DNA from: JABCPE02 sp963518955
Lineage (GTDB): Bacteria > Bacteroidota > Bacteroidia > Flavobacteriales > Weeksellaceae
Direction: 5' to 3'
Length of the DNA stretch: 52,005 bases
Assembly (NCBI GenBank): GCA_963518955.1
Contig: CAUQKI010000011.1
Coordinates: 1 to 52,005 of the forward strand
The first letter of the stretch is position 1. Each line of letters begins with the position of its first letter. This document shows, one piece after another, positions 33,194 through 42,439 of the stretch. Below the pieces are notes generated by a model. It was not told the DNA's origin and did no database searches. It saw nothing but the letters and a program-made list of their open reading frames with translations. A program made the translations under genes and the position numbers.

Positions 33194-34207
33194 ATGACAG
33201 ACCAAACTTTACAATCTTTGGGAGAATTTATCATTGATAAACAGGATGATTTCAAGTTTTCAAGTGGAGAACTTTCCAGATTATTAAGCTCCATAAAAAT
33301 AGCCTCTAAAATCGTAAACAGAGAAGTAAACAAGGCTGGAATCGCAGATATTCTTGGTAAAGCTGGCAATGAAAATGTACAAGGCGAGGAGCAGATGAAG
33401 CTGGATGTTTTTGCCAATGATATTTTTATAGATGCCCTTTCTCACAGAGAAATCGTGTGTGGTATCACATCAGAAGAAAATGAAGATTTCATAGAAATAA
33501 AAGGAAACGAGAACAACGCCCACATGAACAACTATGTGGTGCTGATAGACCCTCTAGACGGCTCATCTAATGTAGATGTCAATGTATCTGTGGGAACTAT
33601 TTTCTCTATATACAGAAGGGTAACTCCAGCAGGAACTCCCGTAAAAATAGAAGATTTCCTACAAAAAGGTGTAAATCAGGTAGCGGCAGGATATGTTATT
33701 TATGGTTCATCCACGATGCTGGTTTATACGACAGGAAACGGAGTAAATGGCTTTACGCTAGACCCATCAGTAGGGACTTATTTCCTATCTCATCCTAATA
33801 TGACTTACCCTAAAACAGGTAAAATCTACTCTGTCAATGAAGGAAACTACGCTAAATTCCCACAAGGAGTAAAAGAGTACATCAAATATTGTCAAGAAGA
33901 GGAAGGAAACAGGCCTTATACATCCAGATACATAGGCTCATTAGTTGCTGATTTTCATAGAAATATGATAAAAGGCGGTATCTACATCTACCCTTCCTAC
34001 GCCCATGCACCAAATGGAAAACTTAGACTGCTTTACGAGTGTAATCCTATGGCTTTCTTAGCTGAACAAGCTGGAGCAAAGGCTACAAACGGCTTCCAAA
34101 GAATCCTAGAAATAGAACCTACTTCACTACACCAGAGAGTTCCTTTTTTCTGTGGAAGTGTAGAAATGGTGGAAAAAGCAGAAGAATTTATGGCAAAGCA
34201 TAAATAA
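33194..34207 (+). CDS. fbp: Class 1 fructose-1,6-bisphosphatase
   Basis: 337 residues, full length. EEQMKLDVFAND, CGITSEENEDF (metal Glu pair), DPLDGSSNVDVNVSVGTIFS (active-site metal loop), RYIGSLVADFHRNMIKGGIY and KLRLLYECNPMAFLAEQAGA (substrate site) are all present. It removes the 1-phosphate of fructose-1,6-bisphosphate in gluconeogenesis. With acs and DPP11 nearby, it fits growth on peptides and acetate, though they are not co-transcribed. Single gene closed by a bidirectional terminator. Confidence 0.97.
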   Translation: MTDQTLQSLGEFIIDKQDDFKFSSGELSRLLSSIKIASKIVNREVNKAGIADILGKAGNENVQGEEQMKLDVFANDIFIDALSHREIVCGITSEENEDFIEIKGNENNAHMNNYVVLIDPLDGSSNVDVNVSVGTIFSIYRRVTPAGTPVKIEDFLQKGVNQVAAGYVIYGSSTMLVYTTGNGVNGFTLDPSVGTYFLSHPNMTYPKTGKIYSVNEGNYAKFPQGVKEYIKYCQEEEGNRPYTSRYIGSLVADFHRNMIKGGIYIYPSYAHAPNGKLRLLYECNPMAFLAEQAGAKATNGFQRILEIEPTSLHQRVPFFCGSVEMVEKAEEFMAKHK

Positions 34208-34235
34208 TTCTTAAATAAAATCTCATTCGAAATAA

Positions 34236-34268
34236 AAAAGTTCTACCCAAAAAGTAGAACTTTTATTT
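34236..34268. terminator. Bidirectional terminator between fbp and the symporter gene
   Basis: 11-bp stem AAAAGTTCTAC (34236-34246) with GTAGAACTTTT (34254-34264), loop CCAAAAA, T-rich on both exits. Confidence 0.85.
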
Positions 34269-34269
34269 T

Positions 34270-35709
34270 TTATTTCTTTCGAATGAGCCACAGCCCAATG
34301 AAGGTTAGCAATCCATTGATAATCAATAATTCTAAACCAATTTTAAATTCACCAAAAATATCCGATTGATATTTGTCTATCAAGAAAGAAAGCGTGGGAG
34401 CAATAATGCAGATGTACGGCACCAAATGGTCTTTCACTTTATATTGGGTAAAAATCCCAAAAGCAAACAAACCAAGCAGCGGCCCATAAGTGAAGCCTGC
34501 TAATTTCAGGATAAGCCCAATCATAGAGGCATCATCTATCCACTTGAAAACCATCACCATAATGAGGAAAGAAATCGTCACCAAAATATGCACTTTCTTT
34601 CTGAAAGTTTCTTTTTTGGCGTGAGCCCAGTCCTTATTTTTAATTCCGAAAATATCGATACAAATAGAAGAAGTAAGCGCCGTCATCGCCCCATCAGCAC
34701 TGGAACAAAAGGCTGAAATAAGTCCAATAATGAAAGTTACCCCTATCAGCGGAGACATATATTCCAAAGCCGCCGTAGGAAACAGCCTATCCTTCACCGC
34801 AGTGATGTTTTTCTGCTCCGCAAACAAATGAAGCATTCCGCCCATATAAAGGAACAGAGTAATCATCCCCAACAGGATGAAAGTCAGCACCAGCATATTT
34901 TTCTGACTGTCTTTCAGGTTAGAAACAGAGATGTTTTTCTGCATCATATCTTGGTCTATCCCCGTCATCGCAATGGTAATGAACGCCCCCGCCAAAATCT
35001 GCTTCACGAAGAAACTGCCATTCATCACATTCGTATCAAAAACACGAAGGTAGCCCCTTTCGCTCATCATCGAGAGACTTTCGGAGAAGCTGATATTCAT
35101 ATGATGAAGGATATAAACCACCGTTGCCACCAATCCTAAAAGCATGGCCGTGGTCTGGATAGTATCTGTCCAAATGATGGTTTTCACACCGCCTTTGTAG
35201 GTGTAAAGGATAATCATCAAAAGAGTGAGCAAAGTCGTAAGCCAAAACGGAACACCCAAGCTGTCCAAAATCATCACCTGCAATATATTTACTGCTAAAT
35301 AAACCCTTGCCGTAGCGCCCACCAGTTTAGAAACGATAAAGATAATTGCCCCTGATTTATAGGTACTTTCGCCCATTCGCTCTTGGAGATAAGTATAGAT
35401 GGAAGTGAGGTGCATTTTGTAATAAATCGGCAGCAGAATGTACGCTACTACGATATAACCGATGATATATCCGAAAGTAATCTGCAGATACTGGAAACCA
35501 TCCGTTCCTACCGTCCCTGGCACACTCACGAAAGTAACCCCAGAAAGCGTGGAACCTATCATCCCGAAAGCCACCAATTTCCAGTTTCCAGAGCGGTTTC
35601 CTATGAAGAAACTATCATTGTTACTCCCTCTGCTGGTAAGCCAAGAAATCAGCATCAAAAGCCCAAAATACCCAATAACAATAGACAAAAGTAATAATGG
35701 CGAAAGCAT
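34270..35709 (-). CDS. Sodium:solute symporter (SSS family)
   Basis: 479 residues, about 13 hydrophobic helices. SSS features: N-terminal GNRSGNWKLVAFGMIGSTLSG, ARVYLAVNILQVMI, YTYKGGVKTIIWTDTIQT, MTGIDQDMMQKNISV and AFCSSADGAMTALTSSICID (Na-site helix). It moves an organic solute with sodium across the inner membrane; the substrate (sugar, amino acid, sialic acid or other) cannot be inferred, and no catabolic gene is adjacent. The likely start is the Met at 35709, before LSPLLLLSIVIGYFG. Confidence 0.93.
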   Translation of the reverse strand: MLSPLLLLSIVIGYFGLLMLISWLTSRGSNNDSFFIGNRSGNWKLVAFGMIGSTLSGVTFVSVPGTVGTDGFQYLQITFGYIIGYIVVAYILLPIYYKMHLTSIYTYLQERMGESTYKSGAIIFIVSKLVGATARVYLAVNILQVMILDSLGVPFWLTTLLTLLMIILYTYKGGVKTIIWTDTIQTTAMLLGLVATVVYILHHMNISFSESLSMMSERGYLRVFDTNVMNGSFFVKQILAGAFITIAMTGIDQDMMQKNISVSNLKDSQKNMLVLTFILLGMITLFLYMGGMLHLFAEQKNITAVKDRLFPTAALEYMSPLIGVTFIIGLISAFCSSADGAMTALTSSICIDIFGIKNKDWAHAKKETFRKKVHILVTISFLIMVMVFKWIDDASMIGLILKLAGFTYGPLLGLFAFGIFTQYKVKDHLVPYICIIAPTLSFLIDKYQSDIFGEFKIGLELLIINGLLTFIGLWLIRKK

Positions 35710-35734
35710 ACTATTTTTTATTTCAAATTATATT

Positions 35735-36292
35735 TTACTTTTTAAAATCTTCCTTTAAAATGGAATACCGAACGAAATCCAAGAATTTTCCGTTTTTATA
35801 AATTTCCTGTCTGAGGACAGCCTCCTGTTTCATTCCGCTTTTCTCCATCACTCGCCCTGAAGCAGGATTGTGCGGAAAGAAAACCGCAAACATTTTATTT
35901 AGATTTAAGACTTTAAATCCAAAAGTCAGCACCTCTGTCATGGCTTCTGTCACATAACCTTTGTTCCAAAATTCTTTCCCCAGCCAGTAACCGATTTCCG
36001 CTTTTTGATTGGTTTTATCCCAATGATGAATTCCTATAAGCCCCATTATCAAGCCATTTCCTTTATTTCGGATAGCAAAAACAAAGTCCGTTTCGTTCTC
36101 AAAACCTTTGTCCACTACCTCGTGGATTAAGAACTCGGCATCCGCTTCTTTGTAGGGATAGGGTATGTTTGCGGTGTTTTCTGAATAAACCTTATCAGAA
36201 TCAAGATAATGAATAATGTGCTGCATATCGCCTTCCACAGGACGGCTGAGCATGAGCCTTTCAGTAGTCAAAACAGGAAATTCCTTTTTCAT
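35735..36292 (-). CDS. GNAT N-acetyltransferase (RimJ/RimL-like)
   Basis: 185 residues from the ATG at 36292, chosen because TTERLMLSRP is the family start; an upstream in-frame ATG (36316) touches a TACTTTTG promoter-like box and looks like untranslated leader. Family blocks: IGIHHWDKTNQKAEIGYWL, GKEFWNKGYVTEAMTEVL (acetyl-CoA site), NKMFAVFFPHNPASGRVMEK and the closing EAVLRQEIYKNGKFLD. Such enzymes acetylate ribosomal protein N-termini, small molecules or antibiotics; the target is not known here. It is followed 25 bases on by the symporter gene. Confidence 0.88.
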   Translation of the reverse strand: MKKEFPVLTTERLMLSRPVEGDMQHIIHYLDSDKVYSENTANIPYPYKEADAEFLIHEVVDKGFENETDFVFAIRNKGNGLIMGLIGIHHWDKTNQKAEIGYWLGKEFWNKGYVTEAMTEVLTFGFKVLNLNKMFAVFFPHNPASGRVMEKSGMKQEAVLRQEIYKNGKFLDFVRYSILKEDFKK

Positions 36293-36458
36293 AATCTTTT
36301 TGGATAAAAACCACATTGGCAAAAGTAATAAAAAAAGTATTGAAAAAGCTAATAAAGTCGGTTTTATGCAATTGAAAGCTGTTTTATAGAGATTGAAACA
36401 CCTTTATCAAGGTTGTTATTTATCAAATTTGATTTAATCTTAAGAAGCCTCCTGTTTT

Positions 36459-36713
36459 TTACCCTTTTCCTCTTTTTACTAAATAAAACCCCAGTATCAA
36501 TATGTGAACCACGCTAAAAACCAACAGATAAAATAGCCATAATAAACTTGCTCCCCATTTAGAATGAAAAAACAATTTGTAATACAAAACACCATTATAT
36601 AGAAAATAAACAACTATATTTTTGTAAAAAAATCCCTTGCTAAATCTATATGATATGAGTATTAATGCAAGACAAATTATTGATACCAAGCAGGTAAACA
36701 TTATATCTTCCAT
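36459..36713 (-). CDS. Small hydrophobic protein, probable three-TM membrane protein
   Basis: 84 residues, nearly all hydrophobic, with three segments (about 5-21, 34-49 and 57-79) and a basic C-terminus VKRGKG. No family recognised. A TAAATTTG element sits on the minus strand at 36745-36738, 24 bases before the ATG, which supports expression but lacks a clear TTG. The small size and low complexity leave its reality less certain than that of its neighbours. Confidence 0.5.
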   Translation of the reverse strand: MEDIMFTCLVSIICLALILISYRFSKGFFYKNIVVYFLYNGVLYYKLFFHSKWGASLLWLFYLLVFSVVHILILGFYLVKRGKG

Positions 36714-36746
36714 GATTTAATAATCTTTTTATCTTCACAAATTTAC

Positions 36747-36782
36747 AAAAATAAAAGAGCCCTGCCTTTTGGCACGACTCTT
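36747..36782 (-). terminator. Terminator downstream of acs
   Basis: A 12-bp stem (36755-36766 with 36771-36782, one wobble and one mismatch) around a four-base loop. On the minus strand it is followed by TTTTATTTTTG. It lies 7 bases beyond the acs stop. Confidence 0.75.
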
Positions 36783-36788
36783 CGTTAT

Positions 36789-38696
36789 TTATATTCTTTC
36801 TTTTATAATTTCATCTATAATTTCAGGATTGATAAGTGTAGAAGTATCCCCAAAATTATCATCTTTTCCTTCGGCTATTTTTCTTAGGATACGCCTTACA
36901 ATCTTACCCGAGCGGGTTTTCGGTAGTGCAGAAACAAACTGAATTTTATCCAACTTCGCTATAGGTCCCACTTGGTCAGAAATCAACTGGTTAATCTCCC
37001 TGCGAACTCTGTCTCTGTTTCTATCTTCGCTGGCATCCTTTAAAATCACATATCCATAAAGAGCATTTCCTTTTATCTCGTGCGGGTAACCTACTATTGC
37101 ACTTTCTGCTACGGATTGGTGCTCATTCACAGCATCTTCTATCGGTGCAGTACCCAGATTATGCCCTGATACAATGATGACATCATCCACTCGCCCTGTA
37201 ATTCTGTAATATCCTACCTCATCTCTCAGAGCTGCATCTCCTGTGAAAAACTTCCCTGGGAAAGCTGAGAAATAAGTTTCACGATATCTTTCGTGGTCGC
37301 CCCATATTGTCCTTGCGATAGACGGCCAAGGTAATTTGATACAAAGATTTCCTTCCACCTGATTACCAGCAATTTCGTTTTTCTGTTCATCCATCAGCAC
37401 AGGCTGAACCCCTGGCAGCGGAAGCGTGGCATACATAGGCTTTGTAGGAGTGATGAATGCCAGTGGAGAAATTAGAATTCCCCCTGTTTCGGTCTGCCAC
37501 CAAGTATCCACTATCGGGCATCTTTTTTTACCAACATTGTCATTATACCAGCGCCAAGCCTCATCATTAATAGGCTCTCCCACTGTTCCGATTACTCTGA
37601 GCGAACTCAAATCATGTTTTTCCACCCATTCTGCGCTTTCTTTCTCTAAAGAACGAATAGCAGTAGGCGCCGTATAGAAGTGGGTAATCTTATGTTTCGC
37701 AATGGTCTGCCAGAATCTGTCTGGATTCGGATAGGTAGGAATTCCTTCGAAAATCACAGTTGTAGCGCCATTTACCAGCGCTCCATACACTGCATAAGAA
37801 TGTCCTGTAATCCAGCCTATATCGGCAGTACACCAGAACACATCATTTTCTCTATAATTAAATACATTTTTAAAGGTATAACCTGTATAGACCATATAAC
37901 CACCACAAGTGTGAAGCATTCCTTTTGGTTTTCCTGTAGAACCTGATGTATAAAGGATAAACAAAGGATCTTCTGCATCCATGATTTCAAAAGAATTATC
38001 TACTTCAGCTTTATCCAAAAGCTCTTGAAGCCAAAAATCCCTTCCCTCTTTCATGGTAACTTGGCATCCTGTTCGTTTTACAGTCAGCACTTTTTCTACA
38101 CTTGGGCAGTTTTCTAATGCTTCATCTACAATTCCTTTCAGCTCTATTTTTTTACTCCCTCTGTAACTGCCATCGGAACAAATGACCAATTTACATTCAC
38201 AGTCATTGATTCTAGAAGAAAGTGCAGCCGAAGAAAACCCAGCAAAAACCACCACATGAACAGCGCCAATTCTCGCACAAGCCAGCATGGCTATCGGCAA
38301 TTCTACCACCATTGGAAGGTAAATGCAGACTCTGTCGCCCTTTTTCACTCCTTGACTACGAAGAACAGCCGCCATCTTCCCTACTCTTTCATGAAGTTCT
38401 TTGTAAGATAACTTTACTGCTGCTTCATCAGGGCTGTTAGGTTCCCAGATGATCGCTATTTTATCAGGATTTTCCGCTAAATGGCGGTCGATACAGTTCT
38501 CTGTAATATTGAGTTTTGCATTCTTAAACCATTCTATTTTAGCATTATGCACATCATACTCCAGCACACTATCCCATTTTTTGTTCCAGATAAAATTTTT
38601 ATCTGCTATCTGTTCCCAAAATTTTTCAGGGTCGTTTACTGATTTTTCATATTGCTTAAAATAGTCTGGAAGACTGTCTATCAGATACTTACTCAT
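36789..38696 (-). CDS. acs: Acetyl-CoA synthetase
   Basis: 635 residues, typical length. The N-terminal half starts YFKQYEKSVNDPEKFWEQIA and holds the adenylation motif YTSGSTGKPKGM (249-260). WCTADIGWITGHSYAVYG and DTWWQTETGGILISPL form the acetate and AMP site, and TGDAALRDEVGYYRITGRVDD the hinge. PKTRSGKIVRRILRK carries the catalytic Lys that acetylation switches off in other bacteria. It converts acetate, ATP and CoA to acetyl-CoA. It reads divergently from the pyrimidine operon across a 407-base gap. Confidence 0.97.
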   Translation of the reverse strand: MSKYLIDSLPDYFKQYEKSVNDPEKFWEQIADKNFIWNKKWDSVLEYDVHNAKIEWFKNAKLNITENCIDRHLAENPDKIAIIWEPNSPDEAAVKLSYKELHERVGKMAAVLRSQGVKKGDRVCIYLPMVVELPIAMLACARIGAVHVVVFAGFSSAALSSRINDCECKLVICSDGSYRGSKKIELKGIVDEALENCPSVEKVLTVKRTGCQVTMKEGRDFWLQELLDKAEVDNSFEIMDAEDPLFILYTSGSTGKPKGMLHTCGGYMVYTGYTFKNVFNYRENDVFWCTADIGWITGHSYAVYGALVNGATTVIFEGIPTYPNPDRFWQTIAKHKITHFYTAPTAIRSLEKESAEWVEKHDLSSLRVIGTVGEPINDEAWRWYNDNVGKKRCPIVDTWWQTETGGILISPLAFITPTKPMYATLPLPGVQPVLMDEQKNEIAGNQVEGNLCIKLPWPSIARTIWGDHERYRETYFSAFPGKFFTGDAALRDEVGYYRITGRVDDVIIVSGHNLGTAPIEDAVNEHQSVAESAIVGYPHEIKGNALYGYVILKDASEDRNRDRVRREINQLISDQVGPIAKLDKIQFVSALPKTRSGKIVRRILRKIAEGKDDNFGDTSTLINPEIIDEIIKERI

Positions 38697-38961
38697 TTAG
38701 GAGAATTATTAAATAAAGTTAATTCTATATTATACAAATTTTAAGCCGGCAATTTAAGAAAATTTAATTAAATGAAGACCGAATATCACCTATTTTTTGA
38801 ATATTTCTTCTATCGGAATTTGATTTTCTGAATAGCTGATTAAAACGATATTTTTTAAATAATCAGCCACTTCATCTCTATTTTTTTGATTTTAAAGATA
38901 TTATTTTTTCCAAAAAAAGCAAAATATATTTTTTATTTCGCTTTTGGTTCTATTTTTTTCT
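38697..38961. other. AT-rich divergent intergenic region between acs and the pyr leader
   Basis: 265 bases with no credible gene. It must hold the acs promoter on the minus strand, but no clean TAnnTTTG was found for it. TTTTGG at 38942-38947 may be the upstream element of the pyr promoter (spacer only 15). Confidence 0.5.
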
Positions 38962-38969
38962 TACCTTTG
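38962..38969 (+). promoter_or_regulatory. pyr operon promoter -7 element (TACCTTTG)
   Basis: Matches TAnnTTTG. It is the only such match between acs and pyrB on this strand and lies 5 bases before the leader ATG, so the transcript would begin almost at the leader ORF. Confidence 0.6.
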
Positions 38970-38974
38970 TAAGA

Positions 38975-39046
38975 ATGAAAAAGCAAGAATTTTTAGAAAG
39001 TTTGTTGAGAGCAGATTTCTGCTCAAAAAGATATTTTATTTATTAA
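38975..39046 (+). CDS. Putative pyr leader peptide (23 codons)
   Basis: Starts MKKQEFLESLLRADF and ends with CSKRYFIY before TAA at 39044-39046. The stop codon overlaps the first bases of the terminator hairpin that precedes pyrB, and the last codons are U-rich (TAT TTT ATT TAT). A hairpin GAGCAG...CTGCTC (39009-39024) lies within the leader. Size and position recall the pyrBI leader of enterobacteria, where UTP-dependent RNA polymerase pausing lets a ribosome follow closely and block termination. Whether it is translated is unproven; a short sRNA spanning the same interval is an alternative reading. Confidence 0.45.
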   Translation: MKKQEFLESLLRADFCSKRYFIY

Positions 39047-39076
39047 AACGAGGCTCGATTGGCTTCGTTTTTTTTA
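39045..39076 (+). terminator. Intrinsic terminator / attenuator ahead of pyrB
   Basis: 11-bp stem (39045-39055 with 39061-39071, two G-T wobbles), loop CGATT, then T residues through 39075. It lies between the promoter and the pyrB start with no later promoter-like sequence, so pyrB expression should depend on read-through. Confidence 0.75.
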
Positions 39077-39103
39077 TGTTTAAAACTAAAAAACTAATGA
39101 ACT

Positions 39104-40003
39104 ATGCTGGCAATATCTCATTTTAGCCCAAAGAAAATCGAGCTGATTTTAGACCAAGCTTTGGAAATGGCAAATGGTAAAAAATATACGGCTCAAGATG
39201 AAATTTTCGTTTCCAATCTTTTCTTCGAAGACAGCACCCGCACCAAAATAAGCTTCGAAATGGCGGAAAGAAAACTTGGACTTTCAGTCATTCCTTTTGA
39301 CACTTCGCAGAGCTCCGTAAACAAAGGCGAAAGCCTCTATGACACTGCGAAAACATTAGAAAGCATCGGGCTAAATCTCTTGGTAATTCGCCACGGACAA
39401 AACCAATATTATGATGAACTAAAAAACATCAAAATCCCTATTATCAACGCTGGAGACGGCACAGGAAACCACCCGAGCCAGACCATGCTGGACTTGATGA
39501 CCATCAAACAAGAGTTTGGTTCTTTCAAAGACCTAAAAATCGCCATTGCAGGAGATGTGAAACACAGCCGCGTTGCCAATTCTGCTTGTGATATTTTGAG
39601 AAAATTAGGCGCAAAAGTCTATTTTTCTGGCCCTAGAGAATGGTTTGACGAAGGCAGCCTAATGAACGGAACTTACCGAGAAATCGATGGACTAATTCCA
39701 GAAATCGATGTCCTCATGCTCCTAAGAATACAGCACGAAAGACATCACCAAAAAACAAAATATTCTCCAGAAGAATACCTGAGAAAATATGGGCTTACCA
39801 AAGAGCGAGAAAAGAAAATGAAGCCCAGCGCCATCATCATGCATCCCGCACCTGTAAATAGAAATGTGGAAATAGACTCCGACTTGGTGGAATGCTCCCG
39901 CTCCCGAATTTTTAAACAAATGGAAAACGGAGTTTTTGCACGAATGGCTATTTTAAAAAATACTTTGGAACAAAAAGGTTTTACATTCAAAGAAATAAAA
40001 TAA
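39104..40003 (+). CDS. pyrB: Aspartate carbamoyltransferase catalytic subunit
   Basis: 299 residues. FFEDSTRTKISFEMAERKLG (carbamoyl phosphate site), DTSQSSVNKGES (the Ser-Lys loop from the neighbouring subunit), INAGDGTGNHPSQTMLDLMT and AGDVKHSRVANS are present, as is MHPAPVNRNVEI (aspartate side). It condenses carbamoyl phosphate and aspartate in de novo pyrimidine synthesis. No pyrI regulatory subunit is found, so control should be transcriptional; the leader terminator at 39045 is a candidate. Another in-frame-independent ATG at 39097 opens only a short overlapping frame. pyrC follows after 5 bases. Confidence 0.96.
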   Translation: MLAISHFSPKKIELILDQALEMANGKKYTAQDEIFVSNLFFEDSTRTKISFEMAERKLGLSVIPFDTSQSSVNKGESLYDTAKTLESIGLNLLVIRHGQNQYYDELKNIKIPIINAGDGTGNHPSQTMLDLMTIKQEFGSFKDLKIAIAGDVKHSRVANSACDILRKLGAKVYFSGPREWFDEGSLMNGTYREIDGLIPEIDVLMLLRIQHERHHQKTKYSPEEYLRKYGLTKEREKKMKPSAIIMHPAPVNRNVEIDSDLVECSRSRIFKQMENGVFARMAILKNTLEQKGFTFKEIK

Positions 40004-40008
40004 ATAAT

Positions 40009-41274
40009 ATGAAAATCATTAAAAACGGAAAAATCCTTGACCAACAAGGGAATTTAGTCCAAAAAGACATTCAGATAGAAAATGGTCTTATCACCAAAAT
40101 TTCTGAAAACATAGAGAATCCAAACGCCGAAATCATAGATGCCGAAGGGAAATTCATCAGCCCTGGGTTTATCGATGTGCATGTCCATCTTCGTGAACCT
40201 GGCGGCGAGCACAAAGAGACCATCGCTACAGGCTCCATGGCAGCCGCAAAAGGCGGATATACCACTATCTGCCCAATGCCAAACACCAATCCCATTCCTG
40301 ACAGAGTCGAGCGTTTCGATGATTTATTAAAACGAATCCAAAAATCTGCTGTCATAAAAATAAGACCATACGGAGCTATTACGGAAGACTCCAAAGGCGC
40401 AAAACTAACTGACTTTCAGGTTTTAAAAGAAAAAGGAGCTGTAGGATTTACTGATGATGGCGTAGGAATTCAGGAAGCTGGCGTAATGTATGAAGCCATG
40501 CAAGAATCCACCAAAGTAAATCTACCCATTGTAGCCCACTGCGAAGACAATTCGCTTATTCTAGGAGGTTGTATTCATGATGGAAAAAAGGCAAAAGAAT
40601 TAGGATTAAAGGGCATTCCAAGTGTTTGTGAATCAGTGCATATCGCTCGTGATATTTTATTAGCCGAAGCTGCTGGTGCGCATTATCATGTCTGCCATGT
40701 TTCCACAAAAGAATCTGTGAGAGTCATCGCAGATGGAAAAAAGGCTGGAATCCGTGTAACCGCGGAAGTTTCGCCGCATCATTTGGTTTTAACCGAAGAT
40801 GATATTCCTAATGCAGATACCAATTATAAAATGAATCCACCACTCCGCGCTAAAGAAGACCAAATGGCTCTAATCAAAGGGCTGGAAGAAGGAATCATCG
40901 ACTGCATCGCGACCGACCACGCTCCACACACCGAAGATGAAAAAAGCCGAGGAATGTATGATTCGCCTTTTGGAATTGTGGGATTCGAGACCACTTTCCC
41001 TGTCCTGCACACAAGATTTGTAAAAACTGGAAAATGGTCTCTGAAACAGCTCATCGACTGGATGACCATAAAACCAGCCGAGGTTTTTAACCTTGATAAA
41101 GTAGGAAAAATAGAAGTGGGATACCATGCCGACCTGACTTTCATTGACCTTGAAAAAACTCAAAAAGTAGACAAAAACACCTTCGTTTCCAAAGGAAGAA
41201 ACACGCCTTTTGACGGCTGTGAATGCACAGGCTGGCCAGTAGCGACCTTTGTAAATGGAGAAAAAGTTTATTAA
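40009..41274 (+). CDS. pyrC: Dihydroorotase (class I)
   Basis: 421 residues. Metal site DVHVHLREPGGEHKE, then PNTNPIPD, GAVGFTDDGVGIQEAG (in class I enzymes the Asp here takes the place of the carboxylated Lys), IVAHCEDNSLI, HYHVCHVSTKES and CIATDHAPHTEDEKS. It closes carbamoyl aspartate to dihydroorotate. It is normal in length and lies in one operon with pyrB (5-base gap) and carA (20-base gap). Confidence 0.96.
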   Translation: MKIIKNGKILDQQGNLVQKDIQIENGLITKISENIENPNAEIIDAEGKFISPGFIDVHVHLREPGGEHKETIATGSMAAAKGGYTTICPMPNTNPIPDRVERFDDLLKRIQKSAVIKIRPYGAITEDSKGAKLTDFQVLKEKGAVGFTDDGVGIQEAGVMYEAMQESTKVNLPIVAHCEDNSLILGGCIHDGKKAKELGLKGIPSVCESVHIARDILLAEAAGAHYHVCHVSTKESVRVIADGKKAGIRVTAEVSPHHLVLTEDDIPNADTNYKMNPPLRAKEDQMALIKGLEEGIIDCIATDHAPHTEDEKSRGMYDSPFGIVGFETTFPVLHTRFVKTGKWSLKQLIDWMTIKPAEVFNLDKVGKIEVGYHADLTFIDLEKTQKVDKNTFVSKGRNTPFDGCECTGWPVATFVNGEKVY

Positions 41275-41294
41275 CCAAACACCAACTAATAAAA

Positions 41295-42374
41295 ATGAAC
41301 AAAAAACTCATATTAGAATCAGGAGAAATTTTCTACGGAGAAGGCTTCGGAGCGGATACAGAGACCAGCGGCGAAGTGGTTTTCAGCACAGGAATGACTG
41401 GCTATCAGGAACTTATCTCTGATCCCTCCTTTTGTGGGCAAATCGTCTGCATGACCTACCCGCTCATCGGGAATTATGGAATCAATCGTGATGATTACGA
41501 AAGCATAGAACCAGCCATCAAAGGACTGATTGTCAAAGAACTCTGCGATATGCCTTCTAACTTCCGATCCCAACTTACTCTGGATGAACTCTTTAAGAAA
41601 AAAAATCTTTCAGGAATCTCAGGGATTGATACCCGAAAACTAACCCGAATTCTCCGAAACAAAGGCGTAACGAAAGGTAAAATCGTCAATGCTGATACGG
41701 ATGAACAAAGCATCATCAATGAACTGAAAACCACCATTTTACCTAAAAATCAAATAGAACAGGTTTCAACTAAAACGCCCTATGCCAACCCTGGCAGAGG
41801 CTTTAAAGTAGTGCTGATGGATTTCGGCGCAAAACTCGGCATCATCCGTGAATTATCCCAAAGAAACTGCGATATCACGGTGGTTTCCCACGATACCTCA
41901 GCTGAAGAAATCCTTCTAATGGCTCCTGATGGTGTGATGCTATCCAACGGCCCTGGCGACCCGCAGGACATCCCTCACGCACACGAAACCGTGAGAAAAC
42001 TCCTTGGCAAAGTCCCTATTTTTGGGATTTGTATGGGACATCAGGTAATAGGGCTGGCGTGCGGTGCGAAGACTTTTAAACTAAAATTTGGGCACAGAGG
42101 AGGCAATCATCCTGTTTTGGATTTAAGAACCAATAAAGTCTCTATCACTTCCCAAAACCACGGCTATGCTATTGACCAAAACAGCCTGAAAGACACTGAT
42201 TTAGAGGAAACCCACATCGCGCTGAATGACCACACGAATGAAGGAGTCCGCCACAAGAAATACCCTTGTTTCTCTGTCCAATACCACCCAGAGGCAAGCC
42301 CAGGCCCAGAAGATGCCAATTATCTTTTTGATGACTTCATCCAAATGATGGAAGATTTTAAAAAAGAGTGCTAA
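41295..42374 (+). CDS. carA: Carbamoyl-phosphate synthase small (glutaminase) subunit
   Basis: 359 residues from the ATG at 41295; the longer in-frame start overlaps pyrC and lacks family similarity. N-terminal domain: EIFYGEGFGADTETSGEVVFSTG style start and GYQELISDPSFCGQIV. Glutaminase domain: FGICMGHQVIGLACG with the nucleophile Cys, FGHRGGNHPV, SQNHGYAID and SVQYHPEASPGPED (catalytic His-Glu). It supplies ammonia to CarB. Unusually, two unrelated secreted-protein genes stand between it and carB. Confidence 0.96.
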   Translation: MNKKLILESGEIFYGEGFGADTETSGEVVFSTGMTGYQELISDPSFCGQIVCMTYPLIGNYGINRDDYESIEPAIKGLIVKELCDMPSNFRSQLTLDELFKKKNLSGISGIDTRKLTRILRNKGVTKGKIVNADTDEQSIINELKTTILPKNQIEQVSTKTPYANPGRGFKVVLMDFGAKLGIIRELSQRNCDITVVSHDTSAEEILLMAPDGVMLSNGPGDPQDIPHAHETVRKLLGKVPIFGICMGHQVIGLACGAKTFKLKFGHRGGNHPVLDLRTNKVSITSQNHGYAIDQNSLKDTDLEETHIALNDHTNEGVRHKKYPCFSVQYHPEASPGPEDANYLFDDFIQMMEDFKKEC

Positions 42375-42439
42375 TATAAATTATACAAACTACTTTTTAC
42401 TTATATTTTATTTTTAAATAATCAAAAAACTAAAATTAT

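Noticed and set aside
38944..39126. 60-codon plus-strand frame across the pyr leader and terminator
   Set aside because: It would read through the terminator hairpin, starts ahead of the promoter element and overlaps pyrB out of frame.
40430..40480. Missing carboxylated Lys in the dihydroorotase as a sign of an inactive enzyme
   Set aside because: Class I dihydroorotases of this type use the Asp in the FTDDG segment instead; all other metal ligands are present.
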